Below, one piece after another: positions 1-8,908 of a stretch of DNA of 16,766 bases. The stretch is from Armatimonadetes bacterium UBA5419 (GTDB lineage: Bacteria; Armatimonadota; UBA10988): assembly GCA_002409445.1 (NCBI GenBank), contig DHNJ01000068.1:20641-37406 (forward strand), read 5' to 3'. How positions within the stretch are numbered: position 1 is the first letter of the stretch; each line of letters begins with the position of its first letter. The position numbers and the translations under genes are program-made. The notes under the pieces are model-generated. The model was not told the DNA's origin and searched no databases. It worked only from the letters and a program-made list of their open reading frames with translations.

Positions 1-420
1 ATCATCGTTGATACCTACGGCGGCATCGGCCGCCACGGCGGTGGCGCCTTCTCGGGCAAGGACCCCACGAAGGTCGACCGCAGCGGTGCCTACTGGGCCC
101 GCTACATCGCCCGCAACGTGGTCGCCGCAGGGCTCGCGGACCGCTGCGAGGTGCACCTCGCGTACTGCATCGGTGTCCCTGAGCCGCAGGCGTTGGGCAT
201 CGAGACGTTCGGCACCGCCAAGGTGGCCGAGGACAAGATCGTCGCGGCCATCGACAAGGTGTTCGACAGCACCCCGAAGGCGATCATCCAGGCTCTCAAG
301 CTGCGCGAAGTCGCCTACCGCCCGACGGCGGCCTACGGTGCCTTCGGCCGGACCGAGTTGAACCTGCCCTGGGAGCGAGAGGACAAGGTCGACGCGTTGC
401 TCGACGCTCTTGGCCGCTAG
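1..420 (+). CDS. metK: S-adenosylmethionine synthetase, C-terminal part (5' end outside window)
   Basis: This is the last 139 codons of methionine adenosyltransferase, the cytoplasmic enzyme that makes S-adenosylmethionine from methionine and ATP. The frame is open from base 1 and ends with TAG. The family signature GGGAFSGKDPTKVDRS is visible near the start of the fragment. It is followed by the typical stretch AYWARYIARNVVAAGLA and by the C-terminal motif GRTELNLPWE, a variant of the usual G-R-x(n)-F-x-WE ending. The family is normally about 380-400 residues, so roughly the last third is present and looks intact. The next gene starts only 9 bases downstream on the same strand, which suggests co-transcription with threonine synthase. 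Identification rests on motif recall and is very secure. Confidence 0.97.
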   Translation: MIVDTYGGIGRHGGGAFSGKDPTKVDRSGAYWARYIARNVVAAGLADRCEVHLAYCIGVPEPQALGIETFGTAKVAEDKIVAAIDKVFDSTPKAIIQALKLREVAYRPTAAYGAFGRTELNLPWEREDKVDALLDALGR

Positions 421-429
421 GCGGGGCTG

Positions 430-1772
<1,343 letters not shown>

Positions 1773-1776
<4 letters not shown>

Positions 1777-4106
1777 ACCCGCCGCAGCGCCACCCACCAG
1801 CCGCTGACCAGGGCCAGGCCCAGCAGGCTGAGCCACAGCGCGAGCCGCTGGCCGAGCGGATTCCAGACCCAGCGCAGGTCGACCTCGCCGGCGGGCAGCA
1901 TCGTCCCCAGGAACACCGAGTCGACCGTCTCCACCCGCTGCGGCGCACCGCCGGCCCACGCCTGCCACCCCGGCAGCGCGACCTGCGTCAGCACGCCGAC
2001 CGCCGGCTGCGGCAGGCTGCCGCGCAGGCTCCAACGCTGCGGCGACCAACGGCGGACCTCAAGCGGGAGCAGACCCGGACCGTCCTCGCTATCGGCGCTC
2101 GGCGTGAGGCCCTGCGGCACGAGGGCGACCCGCGGGTCGAAGTCGGGTGCGGTCAGTGCCGCGAACATGTCGGCTGGCGGCTTGCTGCGCCAGTGGGTCG
2201 TGGCGAAGCCGAGCGGCAGCGCTTCGGGCAGCTCGAAGATGCCGACCCGCTCGCCGGCCACGCGGCGCAGCCCATGCTCACCATCCAGGTTGCCGCGGGA
2301 GAGCACGTACCGCACGCCGACCAGGCGCAGCAGCGGGCTGTCGAGTTGCGGCTCCCAGCCCGGCTCGCAGAAGGTGGCTAGCAGCCGGCGGTAGGGATCG
2401 ACTGACAGCGACTCGGAGCCGCTGGGGCTGGACAGGCCGTAGGCCAGCGGCGTGTTCATCGGCATCCAGTCGAGGAACGCGGCCGGCCCACCCGGCGCGG
2501 GTTGGCCGACCAGGCGGAACGGCTCCTCGCGCGCCTGCAGCCAGCGCGTCTCGGGCAGGTCGGGGAAGAAGACGTCGGCGGGCACACCGGTCACCTGGCC
2601 CATGCCGAGGGTGAATAACTCGACCGTGACGAGCGCGGGCAGCCACGTCGCCCAGCCGCGCGGCAGATGGAACGCGAGGTGGCCCAGCACGGCGGCGATG
2701 GCCAGCGTGATGCCGCACTGCAGCAGCACGTAGCCGGTGACCGGCGCGCTAAAGGCCGTGACCGTCTCCGGCCCGGCGCGGCCGGCCTCGCTGCCCCAGG
2801 CGAGTAGCAGCACCGCCGCTGGCCCCAGCAGCAGGCCCAGCCCCAGCCGCCGCCAGCCGCGGTCTTCGCCCGGCACCGCGGTCAGCAGCGCCTGCACGCC
2901 GAAGCCGGCCAGCGCCGAGGCAGCGATGGTGAACAGGCACAGCGCGCGGGCCAGGCCGCGGAGCGAGCTGTAGCCTGGGACGACGTGCCAGAAGAGCCAG
3001 TAGAGCGGGGTGCGGAAGGCGAGCAACAGGCCGACCAGAGCGAGCGCACCGTAGATCAGGACTGCGCGCGAGCGGCAGCGCACTAGCGCGACCACCGCCA
3101 GCAGCGCCGCCGCGGCGCCCGCGCCCATGCTCAGCTCGATGGCGTTCTCGCCCGGCCCCCACCAGGCGAGGGTGTTCCGCCCATAGAACCACGGCGTCAG
3201 CAGTCCGACCAAGGCCCGAATCGGAATGGCTTCCTCGGCCGTTGCCGCATAGGAGGCGGCCTCGCGCCCGCTCAGCCCGGCCATCTCCAGCGCCGGCCCG
3301 AGCTGCACCGCCGCCAGGACCCCCGCCATCAGCAGCGGCCCGCCGACGTATCGCAGCGCGTCGCCCCAGCGCCGATCGGCGACGACCCAACCGACCGCGA
3401 CGACCAGCCAGGCCAGGGTGACGTAGACGCCGATCTGCAGGTGGCCGCCGATGAGTGCCAGGCCGAGGGTCAGCGCCGGCCATGTGACCAGTTCCGGGCG
3501 GCGAGTCTGCCAGGCGCGGAGCCAGAGGTAGAGGGTCAGCGGGGCCCAGGCGAAGGTCCACTGGCTGACCGGGGTGTAGTGCAGCCAGCCGGCGACAAAG
3601 GGGTTGGCCATCGCCGCCGCCGCACCGGTCAGCGCCGCCGGTGCGCGCAGGCCATGGGCCCGCAGCAGCAGCCACATGCCGCCACCTAACAGTGTTAGAT
3701 GGAGCCACGCGGAGAGCAGGAAGAACCGCCCGACGCCAAGCAACATCGCGAGCAGGCCGAAGGGGTAGAAGACGCCGGAGAGCACGTTGCCGACGAACGG
3801 CTGGCCGCAGTAGGCGTGTGGGTTCCAGTAGGGGATTTGGTTGTGGCGCAGGCTGTCAGCGATGAACCTACGCCACGGGTAGTACTGCTGGATGACATCC
3901 AGCTGCGGATTGTTGACGCCCTGGACGGTCGGGAATTGGTCGCGGTAGGCGTTGAACGGGGTCATCGTCAGGAGCAGGTCGCCGGGGCCGAGCGCGCCAC
4001 GCCAGACGGCGGGCGCGAGGAAGGCGGCGGCGAGCAGGGCACAGACGCCAAGCCCGGCCCAGTTGACCCGTCGGCGGGTGGGCAGCCAGGCGCGCAGCCG
4101 GGTCAT
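1773..4106 (-). CDS. YfhO-like polytopic membrane protein (putative GT-C type glycosyl-transfer protein)
   Basis: This is a 777-residue integral membrane protein resembling the bacterial YfhO family. YfhO proteins have a GT-C-like fold and in Gram-positives have been linked to glycosylation of cell-surface polymers; the substrate here is unknown. After a first membrane helix (about residues 16-34) comes a luminal-type loop with Asp70, the motif YYPW at 75-78, PYWNP at 92-96 and GQPF at 101-104, a pattern typical of the family. Many hydrophobic segments follow, then a soluble C-terminal region from roughly residue 520. I chose the ATG at 4106 because it overlaps the stop of the upstream fetB-like gene in an ATGA. 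The frame stays open to 4541 but that part is antisense-free shadow of fetB. It is the last gene of the dtd operon and shares a CTAG stop with thrC. Confidence 0.8.
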
Positions 4107-4900
4107 CGCGGCCCGTCCGCGAGCAGGTCCTGGCGCAACTGGGCGCGAGGGGTGAAGAAGCGGCTGACGGTCAGGGTGGTCATGGCGATCGCGGTCATCG
4201 CGCTGACGAAGGTGAGCGTGTACATGATCATGATCTGGTAGCGCGTGGCGGTGTCGGGCGGCGCGCCGCCGAGAATCTGCCCGGTCATGATCCCGGGCAG
4301 GTGGACGAGCCCGACGGTCATCAGCGAGTTGACGGGCGGGATCAGGCTGGCACGGATCGTGGCGCGGACGGCCTCCGCGGTGGCCTGGCGCGGTGTGGCG
4401 CCGAGCGCGAGAAGCACTTCGATCGCCTGCGCCCGCAGCTTGAGCTCGGAGATGAGCCGTTCCGCGGCGAGCGCTGAGCCGTTCATTGCGTTGCCGATGA
4501 TCATGCCCGCCAGGCCGACCAGGTAGCGTGGGCTGTACCACGGCTCGACACGAACCACGATCTGCGTGACGAAGGCGAGGGTCAGGAACGAGGTGATGCC
4601 CACGGAGAGCAAGCTGTGCCCGAGCAGCCCGGTGAGGCGTTCGCGTAGCCGGCCGGAGACCGTCTGGGCGGCGAAGAAGACCATCGCGCCGAGCAGGGCG
4701 AGCACGGCGGGTGCGCTGTTGAGGTCGAAGATGTACTTCAACAGGTAGCCCATCAGGGTGAGCTGGGCGAAGCAGCGGGCGGCGCCGACGATCAGGTCGC
4801 GATGGATGTTGAGGCGGCCGCGGTACGACAGCCAGATCGGCAGCAGCAGCGTGGCAGTCGAGATCAGCAGGTCGACATAGCTGAGGTCCTTGATCGTCAT
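4103..4900 (-). CDS. fetB: FetB-like ABC transporter permease (UPF0014, iron export type)
   Basis: This 265-residue membrane protein matches the YbbM/FetB family (UPF0014), the permease half of a two-gene ABC exporter that in E. coli lowers cytoplasmic iron under oxidative stress. Family-typical stretches are visible: RDLIVGAARCFAQLTLMGYL near the N-terminus, GMIIGNAMNGSALAAERL in the middle, and the later PPVNSLMTVGLVHLPGIMTGQILGG. Several hydrophobic segments are consistent with about seven helices. The length fits the family (about 260). The ATG at 4900 has a GAGGTCGG ribosome site about 4 bases upstream and overlaps the stop of the ATPase gene by 4 bases; its own stop overlaps the next start by 4. 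The metal substrate is inferred from family only, and this could export another ion. Confidence 0.88.
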   Translation of the reverse strand: MTIKDLSYVDLLISTATLLLPIWLSYRGRLNIHRDLIVGAARCFAQLTLMGYLLKYIFDLNSAPAVLALLGAMVFFAAQTVSGRLRERLTGLLGHSLLSVGITSFLTLAFVTQIVVRVEPWYSPRYLVGLAGMIIGNAMNGSALAAERLISELKLRAQAIEVLLALGATPRQATAEAVRATIRASLIPPVNSLMTVGLVHLPGIMTGQILGGAPPDTATRYQIMIMYTLTFVSAMTAIAMTTLTVSRFFTPRAQLRQDLLADGPR

Positions 4901-5652
4901 GATTCCGACCTCATCGCCGCCACGTACTCCGCGGCCTCAGACGTGGCCGGCGCGTGGAAGAACTCCTCGGTGGGTTGCACACAGACCTGTCGCCCGTCGA
5001 CCAGCAGCAGCACGCGGTCGGCCAGCAGGCGCGCGTAGGGTAGTTGGTGCGTGACCAGGACCAGGCTCTGACCGCGCCGCGCGAGGTGCTCGCCGAGGGC
5101 GGCGAGCAGGTGCTCGGCGGTCGACGGGTCGAGGCTGGCGGTCGGCTCGTCGAGGAGCAGCACGCGCGGCTCGAGTGAGAGGGCGCGCGCCAGGCAGAGC
5201 CGTTGCTGCTGGCCGATGGAGAGCGTCGCGGCAGGCTGGGCGACCAGCTCCTCGGTGAGGCCCAGCAAGGGCAGGAGTGGGGTGAGACGCTCGCGCACGG
5301 GCGCTGGGTCGGCGCCGGCCAGTTGCGCGGGCAGCAGGAGGTTGGTCCAGCCATCGCCGGGGAAGACGGTTGGTGTCTGGGGGGTCCAGGCGACCAGCCG
5401 CCGTAGCTCCATCGGTGACCAGTCGTCATACGGCCGGTCGTCGAGGACGAGGCTGCCGCTGGTCGGGGAGTCGAGCGCGCAGAGCTGGCGCAAGAGGGTC
5501 GTCTTGCCGCTACCGCTCGGCCCAACGACTGCGAGGCGCTGCCCTTCCTGCAGGTCAAAGGTGACGCCGGCGAGCAGCCGCTTCAGGCCGCCGTTGTGCG
5601 GCACGTCGCGGACCAGGTCGCGCACGCGCAGACAGGTGGGGCAGGTGGACAT
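4897..5652 (-). CDS. fetA: FetA-like ABC transporter ATP-binding protein
   Basis: This 251-residue ATPase is the partner of the adjacent FetB-like permease, together forming a putative iron-export ABC transporter at the inner membrane. Walker A is GPSGSGKT at 44-51, the Q-loop glutamine is in TPQ at about 92, the signature is LSIGQQQR starting near 145 (LSIGQ in place of LSGGQ), Walker B is VLLLDEPT at 165-171 and the switch histidine is His202. The N-terminus carries a CPTC motif (Cys4, Cys7) not needed for ATP hydrolysis. The ATG at 5652 shares one base with the TGA of dtd, and I see no Shine-Dalgarno sequence before it, so translation probably depends on re-initiation after dtd. The ATPase assignment is certain; the iron role is inferred from the permease. 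Confidence 0.88.
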   Translation of the reverse strand: MSTCPTCLRVRDLVRDVPHNGGLKRLLAGVTFDLQEGQRLAVVGPSGSGKTTLLRQLCALDSPTSGSLVLDDRPYDDWSPMELRRLVAWTPQTPTVFPGDGWTNLLLPAQLAGADPAPVRERLTPLLPLLGLTEELVAQPAATLSIGQQQRLCLARALSLEPRVLLLDEPTASLDPSTAEHLLAALGEHLARRGQSLVLVTHQLPYARLLADRVLLLVDGRQVCVQPTEEFFHAPATSEAAEYVAAMRSES

Positions 5653-6101
5653 CAGAACTGCTTGGCGCTGTCGAGGAGGATCGTTACCGGTCCGTCGTTG
5701 ATGACCTCGACTGTCATCATTGCCTGGAAGCGGCCAGTCTCGACCGGTACGCCCTGGGCGCGCAACAGCTCGACGAACTCAGCGAAGCGGGCGTTCGCCT
5801 CGGCGGGTGGCGCGGCCTGGATGAAGCTCGGCCGGCGGCCGCGGCGCGCGTCGCCGTAGAGAGTGAACTGGCTGACGGCGAGGATGGCGCCGCCGGCGTC
5901 GCGTAGGGACACATTGAACTTGCCGTCGGCGTCGTTGAAGATGCGCAGTTCGGGCACCTTCTCCGCGATCCAGCGCAGGTCGGCGTCCGTGTCTTCGCTG
6001 CCGACCGCGGCGAAGACCACCAACCCCGGCCCGATCTCGCCGGTCACCTCATCGTCGACCAGGACCCGAGCCCTATGGACTCGCTGCACCACCGCGCGCA
6101 T
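5652..6101 (-). CDS. dtd: D-aminoacyl-tRNA deacylase
   Basis: This 149-residue protein is D-aminoacyl-tRNA deacylase (DTD), which hydrolyses D-amino acids and glycine mischarged on tRNA and so proofreads translation chirality. It begins MRAVVQRV as in most family members, carries the active-site motif SQFTLYGD at 77-84, and carries the cross-subunit Gly-cisPro motif in NDGPVT at 135-140. The length matches the family (about 145-150). The ATG at 6101 is preceded by a strong GGAGGTG ribosome site 5 bases upstream, which fixes the start. A longer in-frame reading reaching to 6215 would run through the divergent neighbour and is not used. It is the first gene of a four-gene operon with the FetAB-like transporter and a YfhO-like protein. 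Confidence 0.96.
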   Translation of the reverse strand: MRAVVQRVHRARVLVDDEVTGEIGPGLVVFAAVGSEDTDADLRWIAEKVPELRIFNDADGKFNVSLRDAGGAILAVSQFTLYGDARRGRRPSFIQAAPPAEANARFAEFVELLRAQGVPVETGRFQAMMTVEVINDGPVTILLDSAKQF

Positions 6102-6171
6102 CTCGCACCTCCGCGCGGCAGTGTAGCAGGTCCGCGTGATCGGGCGCAGAATGGAAGGGAGGGAGCCGCAG
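6102..6171. promoter_or_regulatory. Divergent intergenic region between dtd and the metallo-hydrolase gene
   Basis: These 70 bases separate two divergently read operons, so promoters in both directions are expected here. On the minus strand a TACACT at 6125-6120 is a possible -10 for dtd, but I see no good -35 in front of it. On the plus strand CAGAAT at 6147-6152 is a poor -10 candidate. The only clear elements are the ribosome sites: GGAGGTG for dtd (complement of about 6107-6113) and GGAAGGGAGGGAG at 6153-6165 for the hydrolase gene. No convincing hairpin was found. Confidence 0.3.
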
Positions 6172-6798
6172 ATGCAAGTGGTATGCCTGGACGGTGGGCC
6201 GATCGGCACCAACACCTATCTTGTCGCTGACGACAATGGACGCACGGTGGTCATCGACCCCGGTGTCGAGGCGGACGTCATCGCGGCGGTCTGCGACGAG
6301 CGCAACTGGCAGGTAGTGGTCCTCGCGGCGACCCACGGGCATTTCGACCACGTCTGCTACGCCGCACAGGCCAAAGCCCGGTGGGGCGTGCCCTACTGGA
6401 TGCACTCCGAGGCGGTGGCGCTAGCCGTCGCTAGCGCGGAACAGGCGGCCTGGTTCGGCTTGGAACTGGCCAACAGCCCCGCCCCGGACAACTTCCTCAA
6501 TCCGGCCGAGCCCTTTGGCGTTGGTCACCTTAACTTCGAGGTCCGCTACGTCCCCGGTCACAGCCCGGGCAGCGTCGCTCTGTACATCCCGGGCCATGTT
6601 TTTGCCGGCGACGTGTTGTTCTCGGGCAGTATTGGGCGGACCGACCTGCCTGGCGGCGACCACGACCTTCTGATGCAGAGCATCCGCGAGCAGCTGATGA
6701 CCCTGCCCGACGCCACCGTCGTGTGGCCGGGCCACGGGCCGGCGACGACGATCGGCGAGGAGCGGCAGAATAATCCGTTCCGCGAGGGCTGGCAGTGA
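6172..6798 (+). CDS. Metallo-beta-lactamase fold hydrolase, glyoxalase II-like
   Basis: This 208-residue cytoplasmic protein is a binuclear metal hydrolase of the metallo-beta-lactamase superfamily. The metal-binding motif is THGHFDH with His55, His57, Asp59 and His60. The other ligands follow in order: His130 in PGHSPGS, Asp147 in FAGDVLF and His188 in PGHGPATT. The run FSGSIGRTDLPGG and the C-terminal GEERQNNPF are typical of small YcbL-type glyoxalase II-like enzymes (hydroxyacylglutathione hydrolase family), but the true thioester substrate cannot be told from sequence. I chose the ATG at 6172 because a strong purine-rich ribosome site lies 6 bases before it; an upstream in-frame GTG at 6136 lacks one. 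Its TGA overlaps the GTG start of lpxC by 4 bases. Confidence 0.9.
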   Translation: MQVVCLDGGPIGTNTYLVADDNGRTVVIDPGVEADVIAAVCDERNWQVVVLAATHGHFDHVCYAAQAKARWGVPYWMHSEAVALAVASAEQAAWFGLELANSPAPDNFLNPAEPFGVGHLNFEVRYVPGHSPGSVALYIPGHVFAGDVLFSGSIGRTDLPGGDHDLLMQSIREQLMTLPDATVVWPGHGPATTIGEERQNNPFREGWQ

Positions 6799-7625
6799 GC
6801 CGCGCGGCGGGCGCGTGGCCGCGGCAGACGCTGGCGCGACCGGTCGCCCTCCACGGCAACGCCGTCCGCACGCACGGCGGCCAGGTCGAGTTGCGGTTGA
6901 CCCCAGGTGACGCAGGGCTGGCCTTCTGGCGTGACGACCTGAGCCAGCGCTATCCCGCCGACCTGGACCACCTGGCGAGCGTGCCGAACGCCACAGCCTT
7001 GGGCCGCGCCGGTCAGCCCGAAGTGCTATTCGTTGAGCATGTGCTGAGCGCCCTGGTCGGCTTGGGCTACACTGACGCCGAGATCCACCTCGACGAGCCG
7101 GAGGTGCCGCTGTTCGACGGCAGCGCGGCGCCGATCGTCGAAGCCTTGGCCGAGGCAGGTGTCGATGCGTTGCCCGGTGCGGTCGAGCCGCTGGTGTTGA
7201 GCGAACCGCTGTCCATCGAACGCGATGGCCGGCGGATCACCGCGGCACCGGCCGACGAGGCGAGCTTCGAGTACCATCTGGCCCACGCGCACCCGCTGAT
7301 CGGTGAGCAGGTAGCGACAGCGGGCTGGCCCGACTACGCGGCGCGCGTGGCGCCGGCGCGGACGTTCGCGACGACCGAGGAGTTGGCGGCGCTAGCGGCG
7401 GCCGGCTTGATCAAGGGCGGCAGCGAAGCCAACCTGCTAGTGATCTACCCTGACCGCCTCTCCGCACCGTTGCACAGCACGGATGAGTTCGCGTTGCACA
7501 AGGTGCTCGACCTCATGGGTGATCTGGCACTGCTGGGTCGGCCGGTGCAGGCGTGGATCCGGGCAGAGCGGACGGGGCACTTTGATAACCAGGCGTTGGC
7601 TCGAGCGCTGCGGGCGACGGCTTAA
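6795..7625 (+). CDS. lpxC: UDP-3-O-acyl-N-acetylglucosamine deacetylase (LpxC)
   Basis: LpxC is the zinc deacetylase that catalyses the committed step of lipid A synthesis, so its presence implies an LPS-type outer membrane. The 276-residue protein keeps the expected active site: Glu81-His82 in FVEHVLSAL, then His235 and Asp239 in HKVLDLMGDL as zinc ligands, and His262 in TGHFDNQAL. These positions lie within three residues of E. coli His79, His238, Asp242 and His265. Also visible are PEVPLFDGSAAP and GLIKGGSEANLLV. It is shorter than E. coli LpxC (305). The GTG start at 6795 overlaps the upstream stop in a GTGA, indicating translational coupling to the hydrolase. The last 113 bases are overlapped on the other strand by the TSUP gene. 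No other lpx gene is in the window. Confidence 0.93.
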   Translation: MSRAAGAWPRQTLARPVALHGNAVRTHGGQVELRLTPGDAGLAFWRDDLSQRYPADLDHLASVPNATALGRAGQPEVLFVEHVLSALVGLGYTDAEIHLDEPEVPLFDGSAAPIVEALAEAGVDALPGAVEPLVLSEPLSIERDGRRITAAPADEASFEYHLAHAHPLIGEQVATAGWPDYAARVAPARTFATTEELAALAAAGLIKGGSEANLLVIYPDRLSAPLHSTDEFALHKVLDLMGDLALLGRPVQAWIRAERTGHFDNQALARALRATA

Positions 7626-7980
7626 AGCTGTCCACCAGGTACTTCACGCCGACGAAGATCAAGAACACGGCTAACAGGCGGGTGAGCCAGAGCGTCGAGA
7701 GCTTGTGCGACAGCCAGACGCCGAAGGGCGCGACGAACACGGCGACCAGGCCGCACGCACCGATAATACGCCAGTCAAGCGGCTGGTAGCGCGAGGCGCT
7801 GATCGTCCCAGCGACGCCAATGATGGCGATGATCGCCAGCGAACTGTTCTTCGCGGTGTGCATGTCCTGGCCCAGCCACTTGTTCAGCAGGGGAACCATT
7901 ATGATTCCGCCGCCGATGCCCAACAGACTGCCGAGCAGGCCTGCGCTACCACCAATACCCAGTCCATATATCCAAATCAC
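7513..7980 (-). CDS. Short TauE/SafE (TSUP) family permease
   Basis: This predicted inner-membrane protein of 155 residues belongs to the TSUP (sulfite exporter TauE/SafE) family, whose members move sulfur-containing organic or inorganic anions; the substrate here is unknown. The N-terminal repeat motif GSLLGIGGGIIMVPLL (residues 17-32) is diagnostic. About four hydrophobic segments end near residue 117, so this is a half-length form compared with the usual 250 residues; such forms may dimerise. I chose the GTG at 7980 because it overlaps the stop of the upstream PAP2-like gene in a GTGA; the frame stays open to 8175 but that part is the neighbour's shadow. Residues 119-155 are proline/alanine-rich, lie antisense to the lpxC 3' end and have no family counterpart that I recognise. 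Confidence 0.8.
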   Translation of the reverse strand: MIWIYGLGIGGSAGLLGSLLGIGGGIIMVPLLNKWLGQDMHTAKNSSLAIIAIIGVAGTISASRYQPLDWRIIGACGLVAVFVAPFGVWLSHKLSTLWLTRLLAVFLIFVGVKYLVDSFKPSPAALEPTPGYQSAPSALPGSTPAPADPAVPDHP

Positions 7981-8621
7981 GGTCGGTTGCTCCCAATCAT
8001 CCCCAAGTATAGGTCGGTCATCGCCCAGGTCGCCGCGCCCGCGAGCACGGTGCCGGTCAAGCACTGGGCCAGCGTGTGCCGGCGGCGCTGGATGCGCGCC
8101 CAGACGACCAGCGGCACGGCGAGCAGCGCCCAATACCATTGTGGGGCGATCAGTTGCCCGGCCATCAGCGCGCAAGCGGTCAAGATGGCGGGGTGCATGG
8201 CGATTTTCCAGCGCAGTGTCACCCCCAGAAACAGGAGGCCGTTGACGAGCGCCGCGAGTGAGGCCAGGACCAGTTCGGGATGGGCTTCGGCGGCGAGCAG
8301 GAGCGCGGCGGAGAGGCCACAGCCGGCGATGGCGGCGACAAACGGCGCGGCGCGCTGCTCGCGTAACTGAACGTGCACGTCGGTGATGTGGCCGCGGAGG
8401 ACGGCCCAGACGACATAGACGGCGGGCACGGCGACGATGCCGCCGATGGCGAGCGCGGCCCAGCGGGCAGCGATGGCGGGTGTGGGTGCGAGGTGCCGGG
8501 CGAGCAGGCCGAGGAAAAGAGCGAGGACCAGGAATGGGCTGGCGGCCGCCGAGACGAGCCAGGCTAGGCGATCAGCGACGCGCGGGGCGGTCGGCGGCGG
8601 GTCTGCTGCTGCGGCGTACAT
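7977..8621 (-). CDS. PAP2-like integral membrane protein
   Basis: This 214-residue protein has about six hydrophobic segments (for example 22-41, 54-75, 93-111, 117-136, 146-172 and 186-206) and resembles divergent PAP2 (phosphatidic acid phosphatase type 2) membrane proteins. The central WKIAMHPA (138-145) sits where classical members have PSGH, with His143. WARIQRRRHTLAQ (174-186) sits where they have SRx5HxxxD, with Arg176 and His182 kept but the Asp replaced by Gln. An REQR motif at 87-90 is also present. It may hydrolyse a lipid phosphate, or have lost activity. The ATG at 8621 has only a weak ribosome site (GTAGGA). It lies 58 bases downstream of tRNA-Ala on the same strand with no visible terminator between, and its stop overlaps the TSUP start by 4 bases. 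Confidence 0.6.
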   Translation of the reverse strand: MYAAAADPPPTAPRVADRLAWLVSAAASPFLVLALFLGLLARHLAPTPAIAARWAALAIGGIVAVPAVYVVWAVLRGHITDVHVQLREQRAAPFVAAIAGCGLSAALLLAAEAHPELVLASLAALVNGLLFLGVTLRWKIAMHPAILTACALMAGQLIAPQWYWALLAVPLVVWARIQRRRHTLAQCLTGTVLAGAATWAMTDLYLGMIGSNRP

Positions 8622-8679
8622 GGATGGTCCTACACGAACGACACTGCTCCGCAGGTGAGGGTGCGGGAGAATCCGGGGA

Positions 8680-8752
<73 letters not shown>

Positions 8753-8765
8753 GGAGGTGCTGCTT

Positions 8766-8793
8766 ATTCTAGCTAGGACCGGCTATCTGTCAA
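8766..8793 (-). promoter_or_regulatory. Sigma-70-type promoter for tRNA-Ala
   Basis: On the minus strand a perfect -35 TTGACA (complement of 8788-8793) is followed after a 16-bp spacer by TAGAAT (complement of 8766-8771), one mismatch from the -10 consensus. The predicted transcription start is near 8759, about 7 bases before the mature 5' end of the tRNA. This fits a short tRNA leader trimmed by RNase P. The same transcript could continue into the PAP2-like and TSUP genes. Confidence 0.8.
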
Positions 8794-8825
8794 GCGCTGC
8801 GGGAGGGCGCTGGCGCGGGTCACGG

Positions 8826-8854
8826 TTGCCCAGGGCGGGGCCGCATGGTATACT
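8826..8854 (+). promoter_or_regulatory. Promoter of the rimP-nusA-ylxR-infB-ylxP operon
   Basis: TTGCCC at 8826-8831 (4 of 6 matches to the -35 consensus) and TATACT at 8849-8854 (5 of 6 to the -10) are separated by exactly 17 bp. A TGG directly before the -10 makes it an extended -10 element. The predicted start is near 8861, giving a leader of about 68 bases before rimP that contains a terminator-like hairpin. It lies back to back with the tRNA-Ala promoter, the two -35 boxes being about 32 bp apart. Confidence 0.75.
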
Positions 8855-8882
8855 CGAAGCCGAGCCCTGGTTGCGGAGCGGG

Positions 8883-8908
8883 AGCGCGGGCCTGGCCCCG
8901 CGCTTTTT
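8883..8908 (+). terminator. Terminator-like hairpin in the rimP-nusA leader (putative attenuator)
   Basis: A perfect 8-bp stem, AGCGCGGG (8883-8890) with CCCGCGCT (8897-8904), encloses a 6-base loop CCTGGC. A short T run follows (8904-8908, the first T being in the stem). This is the form of an intrinsic terminator with a weak U-tract. It sits after the predicted start and about 20 bases before the rimP ATG, so it cannot end an upstream + strand gene (none is nearby) and would act on the operon's own leader. Attenuation is inferred; no clear antiterminator stem was found. Confidence 0.65.

Noticed and set aside
2749..3708. 319-codon minus-strand frame inside the YfhO-like gene
   Set aside because: Arg/Gly/Ala-rich out-of-frame reading of the membrane protein gene; no family resemblance.
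4107..4541. N-terminal extension of the YfhO-like protein
   Set aside because: Arg-rich shadow of fetB in another frame; the ATG at 4106 overlaps the fetB stop and begins the family-like sequence.
7981..8175. N-terminal extension of the TSUP permease
   Set aside because: It would be an out-of-frame reading of the PAP2-like gene; the GTG at 7980 fits the GTGA coupling and the first membrane segment.
8883..8908. Hairpin as terminator of a gene upstream on the + strand
   Set aside because: The only upstream neighbours (tRNA and PAP2-like gene) are on the minus strand, and the hairpin lies after a good + strand promoter.
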